A stretch of DNA of 64,000 nt from CAYSCW01 sp964449165. GTDB taxonomy: Bacteria > Acidobacteriota > Aminicenantia > Aminicenantales > Aminicenantaceae. The notes below the pieces were generated by a model, which was given only the letters and a program-made list of their open reading frames with translations, had not been told where the DNA came from and made no database searches. The stretch is taken from the NCBI GenBank assembly GCA_964449165.1, contig CAYVAT010000001.1:145442-209441 (forward strand), written 5' to 3'. This document shows, piece after piece, positions 33,017 to 41,177 of this stretch (position 1 is the stretch's first letter; each line of letters begins with the position of its first letter). The position numbers and the translations under genes were made by a program.

Positions 33017-33850
33017 CTATTCATCGCATCTTTCCAAAACCCAGACTTTATCCAATCTAGTCGGCATTTCTTTTTTTTCCTCGAATCTCTGGCTGTTATT
33101 TATCCAATTCTCCAGTTTCTCCGACCAATATTCCCTACGATTTAAAATCCAATTTACATATTCGACAGCTGGTCTGTATGCTCTTTTTCCCGTATTAAAG
33201 AGCTCTTTGGTGTTCTTTGTTCCCCATTTATAACTGTGGAGGGCATAAAATAAAATAAGAGATTTGTTTTTTATGCCCACCCTACGCCAATAATTCATGA
33301 GATCAATAAAATGATGAATTCCTCCTGTTAAGTTTATGACTGGATTAAAAACTAGCTCTTCATCATAACCAGAGTACCCCAAGGCAGCCAATATTTCATC
33401 TGCCCTGAAATCCATCAATTGAGTCAATCCTTTTGCTTTGGCATAGGAGATAGCTTCGGGATTTCCGTCACTTTCCTTTTCTAGCCAGGCTAAAATTAAA
33501 GGGGCATCAAATTCTCTATCTCTATATTTTTCATCTGTTATCGAAATAAGTTGAATACATTCTTGGATTAATTCTTTTTTGTATTTATTCTTATGGTATT
33601 GGATTAATTCCTGAAAACACAAAGTAATAGCTCTATGTCTCGCTGCATGTTTAATAAAATCCTTATTGGCTTTCTCCAGAATTTCTAATCTCTCTATACT
33701 TTTTTTCAGTTCTTTTCTCTCCAATTCAGATTTTTTAATTTCATCTACTAAAAATAGATCCCAAAGGAATAATAGAATTAATACAATTGTAAAAAAAGAA
33801 AAGATCGGGATCAGTAATCCAAATCTTCTTTTTCTATATTTTTTTTGCAT
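33017..33850 (-). CDS. Membrane-anchored SLT-type (lytic transglycosylase-like) protein
   Basis: This 277-residue protein is a paralogue of the next gene, with the same order of membrane segment (about 10-31), coiled coil and SLT domain: LAWLEKESDGNPEAISYAKA, then KGLTQLMDF and NPVINLTGGIHHF. The Glu of EKES is kept. It has a longer C-terminus than its partner. Upstream lie a conserved leader motif, a sigma-54-like promoter (34113-34098) and a palindromic operator (34249-34232). These match the region before the kinase at 4545 on the other strand, so the two are probably co-regulated. Confidence 0.8.
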   Translation of the reverse strand: MQKKYRKRRFGLLIPIFSFFTIVLILLFLWDLFLVDEIKKSELERKELKKSIERLEILEKANKDFIKHAARHRAITLCFQELIQYHKNKYKKELIQECIQLISITDEKYRDREFDAPLILAWLEKESDGNPEAISYAKAKGLTQLMDFRADEILAALGYSGYDEELVFNPVINLTGGIHHFIDLMNYWRRVGIKNKSLILFYALHSYKWGTKNTKELFNTGKRAYRPAVEYVNWILNRREYWSEKLENWINNSQRFEEKKEMPTRLDKVWVLERCDE

Positions 33851-33942
33851 TTCTGAATTTCAACTTAAAAAATATTTTAAATCTCTGTCTTCTCTCTAAT
33901 TTTCTCTAATATTTTCTCAGCAAAACGGGCAAAAGATGGCTT

Positions 33943-33959
33943 TGCAGGCTACCGCCGTT
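33943..33959 (-). promoter_or_regulatory. Conserved leader motif, second copy
   Basis: The minus strand reads AACGGCGGTAGCCTGCA, identical to 4464-4480. It lies about 150 bp after the promoter-like sequence and about 90 bp before the SLT-type gene. A following CCGTT could pair with the first AACGG in this copy but not in the other one. Confidence 0.55.
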
Positions 33960-34097
33960 GAAAAATTTTTTATACACATATCCAATCTTCTACTTAGTGC
34001 GCAATAAGTCCTATTTCGCTTTAGCTCTTGTCTCTATATTGATCCGCATAGGCAAGAATCCTTTTTCCTGAATATTCATATAAGATTTAATTCAATA

Positions 34098-34113
34098 AAC
34101 AAGTTTCATGCCA
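34098..34113 (-). promoter_or_regulatory. Sigma-54-like promoter of the SLT-type gene pair
   Basis: TGGCAT-GAAAC-TTGTT on the minus strand repeats the promoter block at 4312-4327, including the flanks TTTGGCATGAAACTTG and TTATT. The -12 element has TTGT in place of TTGC. A palindromic operator stands 129 bp upstream. Confidence 0.6.
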
Positions 34114-34231
34114 AATCTCAATCTGGATTTAGGAATCTCCTTTTAACTTATTTAATTTAAAAGAGTTATATTTTGGATAATTAACTTTGTTCAATCTTTT
34201 TATCTTTTTTTTATGCAATTTCCTTAAAAAT

Positions 34232-34249
34232 CATGGATTTTTTTCCATA
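34232..34249 (-). promoter_or_regulatory. 18-bp palindromic operator (UAS copy 4)
   Basis: The minus strand reads TATGGAA-AAAA-ATCCATG, followed by ATTTTTAAGGAAA. Both the palindrome and this tail are nearly the same as at copy 1 (4174-4191). The spacing to the -24 element is 129 bp against 131 bp at copy 1. The rest of the gap 33851-34471 contains nothing else I can assign. Confidence 0.65.
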
Positions 34250-34471
34250 TTTTAATTCCATAGTTTTTGAAAGGATGATCTTGCAATCTGTTAAATAAGG
34301 AGATAACGAGAAAAAAAGGAGAGGCTATTTAAGAAAAAATATTGCTGGTTTTTTATAAAAGGTTTGTTTCCTGATGAACCTGTTTTGGAATATATAAATG
34401 TTATAATTTTTTTCTATTGGCAGGATCTCTTGGGATTGGAATTGATTAAATGAGGATAGTGTTAGTTATTT

Positions 34472-35089
34472 TTAGGCTTGTCGGCTTTTTAGGGCCTCAG
34501 CAATTTTTATTAACTCTAACTTCTCTCCCTTACTAATCTTAGAATCTTCCATCCATTCGGCCATAAGTCTATCGTTCCCCAGGACGAAAGCTCTCAAAGC
34601 GACTTCCCAATAACAGGCCTGATTTTCTCTGCAGTGCTTTAACTTAGCAAGATTTGCTTGTTGTGATCTAATTCTCTTTAGAATCTCTTTCTCTCTCATC
34701 CTATCTCCAAAGGCCATCAACGTCAATTTCAAGCCATCTCTGATAACTGCCTTCACATATTTCAGATCTATTGGTTTGGTAATATAATCAAAAGCACCAA
34801 ATTTCATTGCCATCCTGGCAGTATCCATAGTGCCATAGCCAGTTATAACAATAACTATGATGTTTTCATCAACTTTTTTTATGTGCTGAAGAACTTCAAT
34901 CCCATCCATTTTGGGCATTTTTAAATCTAGTAACACTATATCTGGTTTTTTCTCCTTTACTATTTTTAAGCCGTTTACTCCATCCAGTGCAGTTAATACA
35001 TCATACTCTTCATGAGTTAAAGCTTTTTCAAAATAATGGCAGATATCTTTTTCATCATCGATTACTAGGATTTGAGGTTTTTTTCTCAT
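34472..35089 (-). CDS. Receiver-domain response regulator without known output domain
   Basis: The open frame extends to 35155, but the ATG at 35089 starts directly before the receiver, giving 205 residues. The receiver (about 5-120) is complete: VIDDEKD, phospho-acceptor in LLDLKMPKMDG, VITGYG and TKPID. It is similar to the receivers of NtrC-type activators. The remaining 80 residues are helical, with RENQACYWEVALRAFVLGND and no helix-turn-helix or enzyme motif that I can name. It overlaps the Hsp20-like gene by 35 bp, so it is expressed with it. A regulator that acts by binding another protein is the likely role. Confidence 0.82.
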   Translation of the reverse strand: MRKKPQILVIDDEKDICHYFEKALTHEEYDVLTALDGVNGLKIVKEKKPDIVLLDLKMPKMDGIEVLQHIKKVDENIIVIVITGYGTMDTARMAMKFGAFDYITKPIDLKYVKAVIRDGLKLTLMAFGDRMREKEILKRIRSQQANLAKLKHCRENQACYWEVALRAFVLGNDRLMAEWMEDSKISKGEKLELIKIAEALKSRQA

Positions 35090-35570
35090 TCTTTCTGCTC
35101 CATTTTCTATTTTCTGTATTTCTTTTTTTTGGCAATACAAGCAGCAAAATATCATTTCGGAAATCTTCCTTTATATTTCTTATATCAACATCATATGGTA
35201 AAAGAATTTCTTCATTAAATTCATAGTCTTCGTGTTTACCTGAGATAAAATATTTTCTATTCTCAAGACCAAAGTTAAGCTCGCCTTTCCTGAAATTGCC
35301 TAGATCAATGACAATCTGAACTTCCTCTGCCTCCTTAAAAACATCTACAATTGGCTCTTTAATTCGCTTGAAAAAAGGTTTAGTTATATACTGCCATTTT
35401 CTTGGCCTTTTGTATGCCTCACTTGTATACTTATGGGTTGCCTTTCTGGGATAATGCTTTTGTATTTTAGAAAGCATGGGTATATCATACGTAAATTCCT
35501 TTAAAATATTATTCTTATAGCATTCTCTCCAGATTTTCCTCATTGTTCTTGGGGGTATACTTCTTATCAT
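35055..35570 (-). CDS. Divergent Hsp20/alpha-crystallin-type protein
   Basis: The 171-residue protein has a basic, tyrosine-rich N-terminal half without similarity that I recognise. The second half has an alpha-crystallin core: PIVDVFKEAEEVQIVIDLG, KGELNFGLE, KYFISGKHEDYEFNEEILLP, and DFRNDILLLVLPKK. This matches the block order of the three other Hsp20-type proteins in the cluster. No clear ribosome-binding site precedes the ATG at 35570; an internal Met at residue 10 is possible. It is the most upstream gene of the minus-strand block. Confidence 0.7.
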   Translation of the reverse strand: MIRSIPPRTMRKIWRECYKNNILKEFTYDIPMLSKIQKHYPRKATHKYTSEAYKRPRKWQYITKPFFKRIKEPIVDVFKEAEEVQIVIDLGNFRKGELNFGLENRKYFISGKHEDYEFNEEILLPYDVDIRNIKEDFRNDILLLVLPKKRNTENRKWSRKNEKKTSNPSNR

Positions 35571-35883
35571 TTTTTAATTGATACTGAGAATTTTCTTCTT
35601 TTAGCATCACAAATTTTTATCATTATTATCTTACCTTACATTGCTAAAAGCCTGTATTTTCAGTTAGAGAAAAGTAGCACATAGGAAAAATAAAGTCAAA
35701 ATCAGCCATAAAAGGACAATTAATTTGCATTATTAATGAATATATCATGTCCGAGGACACTCACGAACCTTGAAAATAATCGATTAGTTGCAATCGTTGA
35801 AGTGACAAGACTATTTTCCGGGTAATAATCAAGGTTAAGCGATTTTTCAACATTTATGGTTCTTATGTAGCTGCGACCATAAC

Positions 35884-35901
35884 TATGGAAATCTTTCCAG
35901 A
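35884..35901 (+). promoter_or_regulatory. 18-bp palindromic operator (UAS copy 5)
   Basis: TATGGAA-ATCT-TTCCAGA matches the consensus with one substitution and has the AAC flank of the other copies. Its centre is 120 bp upstream of the -24 GG of the promoter at 36011. Confidence 0.65.
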
Positions 35902-36010
35902 TTACAGCATGACTCCACATCTATGATTCTTTTTCCTTATGATCTTATAATCTATTGAAAATGAATAAATTATATATATTTCTAAAAAGACGCTTCTCCA
36001 TTCCAAACCT

Positions 36011-36026
36011 TGGCACTAATATTGCT
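36011..36026 (+). promoter_or_regulatory. Sigma-54 promoter of the HD-GYP gene
   Basis: TGGCAC-TAATA-TTGCT is a perfect -24/-12 sequence. It points towards the HD-GYP gene at 36341, leaving a leader of about 300 nt. Confidence 0.75.
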
Positions 36027-36340
36027 CAATCATATTGATGAGGAGGTAATCTATCCAAAATTAAAAGGATATGGAAATCACCTAAGATGGGTCAAATTTT
36101 AAACATATATTTTCAGAAGAGGGGCGAGAATTGAGTCAAGGGTATCTAAGAATTATTTTATAAAGAGAGAATATTCACAATCGATGACTTAGCGGATCTT
36201 ACTGAATTAGAAACATGAGGAGAATAATATATAATTTCACAGATAAAGCTCCTTAACTTGAGCATCACATTGAGAGAGCGTAATAAACAGTCCGTAAATC
36301 GTGCGATCAAGTGTTTTTTCTCTGTAAAGGAGAGGTCCAT

Positions 36341-37762
36341 ATGGCTAAAGCAAGAATTTTAGTGGTTGAAGACGAGGGCTTAGTCGCCAAGAATATCCAG
36401 AATATGCTGATCAATCTAGGATATGATTCTGTTGAGACTGCTTCATCGGGTAAGAGCGCAATCCAAAAAGCAAAAGAAATAAAGCCAGATTTAATCTTGA
36501 TGGATATCAAACTAAGAGGAAATATGGATGGAATTGAGGCTGCTGAAAAAATAGGCGAGAACCTTAATACTCCTGTAGTTTACCTTACAGCATATGCAGA
36601 CAAGAAAACACTGCAGAGGGCAAAGGTTACCGAGCCTTTTGGTTATATTACCAAGCCTTTCGAAGAAAAAGAACTTCATTCAACTATAGAAATCGCCTTA
36701 TACAAACATGATATGGAGAAGGAATTACGAGAAAGTCGGGAATGGTTTTCCACTACGCTCAACAGTATCGGAGATGCTGTGATTGCCACTGATAAAAAGG
36801 GATCAATAACATTTATGAATTCTGTTGCTGAGGCGCTTACAGGTTGGAAGCAAAAAGAGGCTCTTGGAAAGGATCTAAAAGACAGGATTAGACTCGTTCT
36901 CAACGATGAGGCATATTCTCAGAAAAAGAATAAAGGGAAGACATCTGGAAAGGGGAGAATTATCCATTATGTGGATCAGGCTATGCTTATTAATAAAGGC
37001 AACCAGAAAATACCTGTAGATTACAGTGATGCACCTATTAGAGATGAGCAAGGGGGGGTCCTGGGAAGCGTTCTTGTTTTCCGGGATGTCTCAGAACGAA
37101 AGCAGGCTCAGGAAGAACTGCAGCAGAGTTTCATAAAATTGCGGAAAACCCTGGATGAAACTGTACAGTCTCTTGCCTCGGCCGTAGAAATGAGAGATCC
37201 CTATACCGCAGGCCACCAGGAAAGAGTGGCCAATTTGGCCTGTGCTATAGCTAAAGAGATGGGCCTTCCTGATGCACAGATCGAAGGCATCAGGATGGCC
37301 GGAGTCATCCATGATATCGGAAAGATTTATGTTCCCGCTGAAATCCTCAATAAACCTTCTCGATTGAATGAAGCCGAGATTATGCTAATAAAAAAACATC
37401 CCCAGGTGGGTTACGATATATTGAAGGGAATAGAATTTCCTTGGCCTATCGCCCAAATAGTGCTTCAGCATCATGAAAGGATGCTGGGAACTGGATATCC
37501 CCAAGGTCTGAGTGGGGGAGATATTCTCTTAGAAGCGAGGATTATTGGAGTCGCTGATGTTGTAGAAGCTATGTACTCCCATCGTCCCTACCGACTATCA
37601 CTTGGTGTGGAAAAAACTTTACAGGAGATTTCAAAAAATAGAGCGATTCTTTATGATCCGGTTGTGGTGGATGCCTGCATTAAGCTTTTCACAGAAAAAG
37701 GGTTTAAATTCGAGGATGAAATAGAGAAAATGGAGGAAGAATTCATTCCTGATAGCTATTGA
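36341..37762 (+). CDS. Response regulator REC-PAS-HD-GYP, probable cyclic-di-GMP phosphodiesterase
   Basis: The ATG at 36341 follows AAAGGAGAGG, a strong ribosome-binding site, and is preferred over GTG 36311; this gives 473 residues. It has a receiver (VEDEG, LMDIKLRG), a PAS domain and an HD-GYP domain. The latter keeps the metal ligands and signature (AGHQERV, VIHDIGK, HHERMLGTGYPQGL, ADVVEAM), so it should break down cyclic di-GMP. Bases 36671-37591 are identical to 41507-42427 in the paralogue. A sigma-54 promoter and operator precede it. The diguanylate cyclase at 9874 is a potential opponent. Confidence 0.93.
   Translation: MAKARILVVEDEGLVAKNIQNMLINLGYDSVETASSGKSAIQKAKEIKPDLILMDIKLRGNMDGIEAAEKIGENLNTPVVYLTAYADKKTLQRAKVTEPFGYITKPFEEKELHSTIEIALYKHDMEKELRESREWFSTTLNSIGDAVIATDKKGSITFMNSVAEALTGWKQKEALGKDLKDRIRLVLNDEAYSQKKNKGKTSGKGRIIHYVDQAMLINKGNQKIPVDYSDAPIRDEQGGVLGSVLVFRDVSERKQAQEELQQSFIKLRKTLDETVQSLASAVEMRDPYTAGHQERVANLACAIAKEMGLPDAQIEGIRMAGVIHDIGKIYVPAEILNKPSRLNEAEIMLIKKHPQVGYDILKGIEFPWPIAQIVLQHHERMLGTGYPQGLSGGDILLEARIIGVADVVEAMYSHRPYRLSLGVEKTLQEISKNRAILYDPVVVDACIKLFTEKGFKFEDEIEKMEEEFIPDSY
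36671..37591 (+). repeat. 921-bp identical direct repeat, copy 1
   Basis: Base-by-base reading gives identity with 41507-42427 over all 921 bp, including silent sites. It covers the PAS domain and most of the HD-GYP domain. Just outside both ends the two genes differ strongly, which is the mark of recent gene conversion. Confidence 0.92.
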
Positions 37763-37960
37763 TGATTTCTGGCTTAGATTTTTGGTTTTTCAGCCAGTAA
37801 GGGATTATTCTTCAATTCAAAAGCCAGCTCACTCAAAGAAGGCAATCTGCAAAAATTTTGTAGATAAGGGCGCGATGGATGGCATCTTTGGAATAGGCAA
37901 GGCTGATTTGAAACGCGATGATGATGCTGAGTGACAGTTTGAAAAAACCGATTAGATATT

Positions 37961-38054
37961 TTTTTCACCCTTTATGAGGATGGATCATCCTCTCTTATAG
38001 TATCAATAGTGATAAAAATATCACCCTTGATATCCCCGGAAAGGGTAATTGACC
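37961..38054 (+). repeat. Structured intergenic element, copy 2
   Basis: This copy matches 5471-5565: TTTTTCACCC, hairpin GAGGAT-GGATC-ATCCTC, a variable middle, then ATATCACCCTTGATATCCCC and GGAAAGGGTAATTGACC. The hairpin loop differs from copy 1 while both arms are unchanged. It lies between the HD-GYP gene and the multi-PAS kinase. The rest of the gap 37763-38159 shows nothing further. Confidence 0.6.
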
Positions 38055-38159
38055 CTTCGTTGCTTATGATTAAAACTCATTGTGAAAATGCAGGAGTAGC
38101 TCCTTAAAAAAGGAGGAAAAGCTCTGTCCGGGAAAATACATAAATAAAAGAATTTTTCT

Positions 38160-41100
38160 ATGGAAATCCCTACCAACTCTTCTAAGCGTTCAGAAATGCT
38201 TTTTCAATACGCTCCTGATGCCATTTTCTTAATAGATGACAAGGGTAAGCTTTTCGACCTGAACAAGGCTGCGGAGGAACTAATAGGGCAAAAAAAAGCG
38301 AAATTAACCGGAAAGAGCGGGTTTGCTTTAGGACTTTTAAACGCTGCGGAGACCAAGAAGGCGTTCACAAATCTATCCAAAATACTGGGAGGAAAGTCAA
38401 GCGGGCCGGATGAGTATACTTTGAAGAAAAAGGATGGAAGCCTAGCCACTGTTGAAGTCACATCTTTTCCCATAAAGATAAAGAATAAAAAATTTCTGCT
38501 GGGCGTTTCTCGCGATATCACCAGACACAAGGAAACCCAAGAGGCACTTCGGCAGCAGACACATAACCTTGGGGAGAGAATCAAGGAGCTCAACTGTTTA
38601 TACCAGCTGGACAAGATTTCCCGTAAGGAAGGTGTTTCGATCGATAGATTGCTTAGAGAAGTAGTCAGGATTTTACCGAAGAGCTGGCAGTATCCTGAGA
38701 TTGCCGGGAGTTGCATTTCTTTCAAGGGAAAAGAATACAAAACTAAAAATTTCAAAAAGACCGATTGGAAGCAAAAAGCCGAGATTATCGTTGACGCTAA
38801 GAAAGCCGGTTTTGTGGAAGTTTGTTATTTAAAGAGAAAACCTGAGAGTGATGAAGGTCCGTTTTTGAAGGAAGAAAGGAATCTCATCAATGCCGTCTCA
38901 GAAAGATTGGGACAGATCATTGAACAAAAACAGGCCCGGAAAGCCTTGGAGAGCTCAGAAGATAGATTAAGAATGATCTTTGAATACGCGCCGGATGCAT
39001 ATTATTTGAATGATTTGAAGGGAAGTTTTGTCGATGGGAACAAAGCTGCTGAAGAAATGACCGGCTATGAGAGAGAGGAATTGATAGGAAAGAACTTTTT
39101 AAAACTGAAACTGCTTCCACCAGAGTACATCCCAAAAGCTGCGGCCATTTTAGCCAAGAATGCAATGGGAAAACCCACCGGACCAGATGAATTCTGTCTG
39201 GCTCGGCCAGATGGGAGACGTATACCTTTTGAGATAAGGACATTCCCGGTAAAGATTGCAGGTCAGATGAGGGTTCTGGGTATTGCTCGTGACATAACTG
39301 AACGTAAGAAGTCTGAAGAGCTTTACAGGGAACTGGTTGAGAAAGCGGGTATAGCTATTTTGGTTGATGACAGAGAAGGAAATGTCATTTATGCCAATAA
39401 GAAAGCTGCAGAGATCTACGGATATTCATTGGAAGAAATGAAAAGACAGTCGATTCAGTCACTCGTGCATCCAGACGATAGGAAGAAGGTCAATGGGCAT
39501 CATCGGGATCGCATTTTAGGGAAGGATGCGCCATCGAGTTATGAGTTTAGAGCAGTCAGAAAAGATGGATCGGACAGGTATCTCGAAATAGTTGCAGTTC
39601 CCAATATCATAGAAGGTAAAATCGTTGGATCGCGCATTTACACAAAGGATGTCACGGAGCCCAGGAGAGCGGCCGAGGCTTTAAGAAAGAGTGAGGAACG
39701 TTTCCGCCGGCTGTTCAATCGCATATTTGATCCCATCGTCATTATTGATAAAGAAAAAGTAGTCGATGTGAATGAAGCTGCCTGTAAATTACTCGGCTAC
39801 TCAAAGGAAGAACTCCTGAAGCTCTATGTGAAAAATATACATCCAAAAGATGAAATGGAAAAAATCACAGCGGCGATTTGTAGAGCTCGAAAAAGCGGAA
39901 CTGACTTCATGGGTGAGACAGCGCTTCTAAGCAGAGAGGGGCGGGTTATACCTGTTGAGGCAGGTGGAGTGACTTTTGAGTTGGAAGGGAAAACATATGT
40001 CATGGCAAGTTTCCGGGATATAATGGAAAGAAAAAAGGCAGAGGAAGCTATTAAGAAAAGAAAGCATCAGTTCGAATTGATCCACCGGATTCAAAATGAC
40101 ATTCCCATGAACATGGACATTGAAACAATTCTGAAATCGGCCGCAGAAAGCATAGCCAGATCCTTCGGATACAATAAAGTTTCTGTCAATCTGCTTGATC
40201 CGAAAAAAAATGAATTAGAATACAAGGTGGGCTATCACAGGTCAGGAACACCCCCTCCTATGGGGCATAGACAGAAGATTGGAGAAGGGCTCATCGGTAA
40301 AGCGGCTGAATTAAGAAAAACAATCATAGCTAATGATGTAAGCAAGCATCCATCATATGTTGTCTATTATCAATCAAAAACTCAGTCTGAGCTCAGCATT
40401 CCTTTGCTTATAGAAGATCAACTTGTAGGAATTCTTGATATCCAAGATCTAAAGGAAAATGTTTTCACAGAAGAGGATGTATCGGTTCTGCAATCAGTAG
40501 CGAATTACCTCGCTTATGTGATTAATGAAAAACAGACTGAGGAACAACTCCTGACATCCCTCAAAGAAAAAGAAGTACTCTTGAGAGAAATTCATCATCG
40601 GGTTAAAAACAATTTGCAGGTCATTTGCAGCCTGCTCAGCCTCCAGTCTCACAACATCAAGGGTAAAAAAAATATCGAGATGTTCAGGGCGAGTCAGGAC
40701 CGAGTCAAATCCATGGCTCTTATTCATGAGAAGCTTTATCAATCTCAAGATTTGGCACGGCTCAATTCCAGAGAATACATTCAAGCTTTAGTCAGTGGAT
40801 TATATCGCTCCTACTGCGCTTCACCGGGGATTATAAACTTAAAACTGGATGTGGAGGATATCTCTTTCGGTATAGATAATGCGATCCCCTGCGGTTTGAT
40901 TATTAATGAGCTGGTTTCAAATTCCTTAAAGTATGCCTTTCCCAACGGAAGAAAGGGGTGGATTCGAGTTATTCTTCGTTCCCTCAACCAGAATGACATC
41001 GAGTTGGTGGTCAGCGATAATGGAGTGGGGCTTCCGGAGAGTCTGGATATCCGAAAGACAAAGTCATTGGGGTTGCATTTGGTGACTATCTTGGCTGAGG

Positions 41101-41177
41101 ATCAGCTGCATGGAGAGATCAAGCTGAACAGGAACAAAGGGACAGAATTTCGAATTAAGTTAAGAGGAGAGGAATAA
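38160..41177 (+). CDS. Multi-PAS/GAF HisKA_2 histidine kinase
   Basis: At 1005 residues this is the largest sensor here. The order is PAS (about 10-125), a GAF-like module with ELNCLYQLDKI and WQYPEIAGSC (about 140-265), three PAS domains (about 270-390, 395-515, 520-640), a GAF domain (about 650-795) and a HisKA_2 helix LLREIHHRVKNN. An ATPase domain follows with NELVSN and DNGVGLP. No membrane segment is seen, so signals are cytosolic. Its stop overlaps the start of the REC-PAS-HD-GYP gene at 41177, making that protein the obvious phosphorylation target. Confidence 0.93.
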   Translation: MEIPTNSSKRSEMLFQYAPDAIFLIDDKGKLFDLNKAAEELIGQKKAKLTGKSGFALGLLNAAETKKAFTNLSKILGGKSSGPDEYTLKKKDGSLATVEVTSFPIKIKNKKFLLGVSRDITRHKETQEALRQQTHNLGERIKELNCLYQLDKISRKEGVSIDRLLREVVRILPKSWQYPEIAGSCISFKGKEYKTKNFKKTDWKQKAEIIVDAKKAGFVEVCYLKRKPESDEGPFLKEERNLINAVSERLGQIIEQKQARKALESSEDRLRMIFEYAPDAYYLNDLKGSFVDGNKAAEEMTGYEREELIGKNFLKLKLLPPEYIPKAAAILAKNAMGKPTGPDEFCLARPDGRRIPFEIRTFPVKIAGQMRVLGIARDITERKKSEELYRELVEKAGIAILVDDREGNVIYANKKAAEIYGYSLEEMKRQSIQSLVHPDDRKKVNGHHRDRILGKDAPSSYEFRAVRKDGSDRYLEIVAVPNIIEGKIVGSRIYTKDVTEPRRAAEALRKSEERFRRLFNRIFDPIVIIDKEKVVDVNEAACKLLGYSKEELLKLYVKNIHPKDEMEKITAAICRARKSGTDFMGETALLSREGRVIPVEAGGVTFELEGKTYVMASFRDIMERKKAEEAIKKRKHQFELIHRIQNDIPMNMDIETILKSAAESIARSFGYNKVSVNLLDPKKNELEYKVGYHRSGTPPPMGHRQKIGEGLIGKAAELRKTIIANDVSKHPSYVVYYQSKTQSELSIPLLIEDQLVGILDIQDLKENVFTEEDVSVLQSVANYLAYVINEKQTEEQLLTSLKEKEVLLREIHHRVKNNLQVICSLLSLQSHNIKGKKNIEMFRASQDRVKSMALIHEKLYQSQDLARLNSREYIQALVSGLYRSYCASPGIINLKLDVEDISFGIDNAIPCGLIINELVSNSLKYAFPNGRKGWIRVILRSLNQNDIELVVSDNGVGLPESLDIRKTKSLGLHLVTILAEDQLHGEIKLNRNKGTEFRIKLRGEE

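Larger units (their letters stand above)
35571..36340. other. Divergent intergenic region between the gas-vesicle block and the HD-GYP block
   Basis: This 770-bp, A+T-rich region has no supported gene. It contains a palindromic operator (35884-35901), a strong sigma-54-type promoter pointing right (36011-36026) and a ribosome-binding-site-like GAGGAGG near 36041 that leads only to a frame of four codons. A weak inverted repeat CGATT/AATCG occurs at 35781-35796. No clear promoter for the minus-strand gene at 35570 was identified. Confidence 0.6.
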
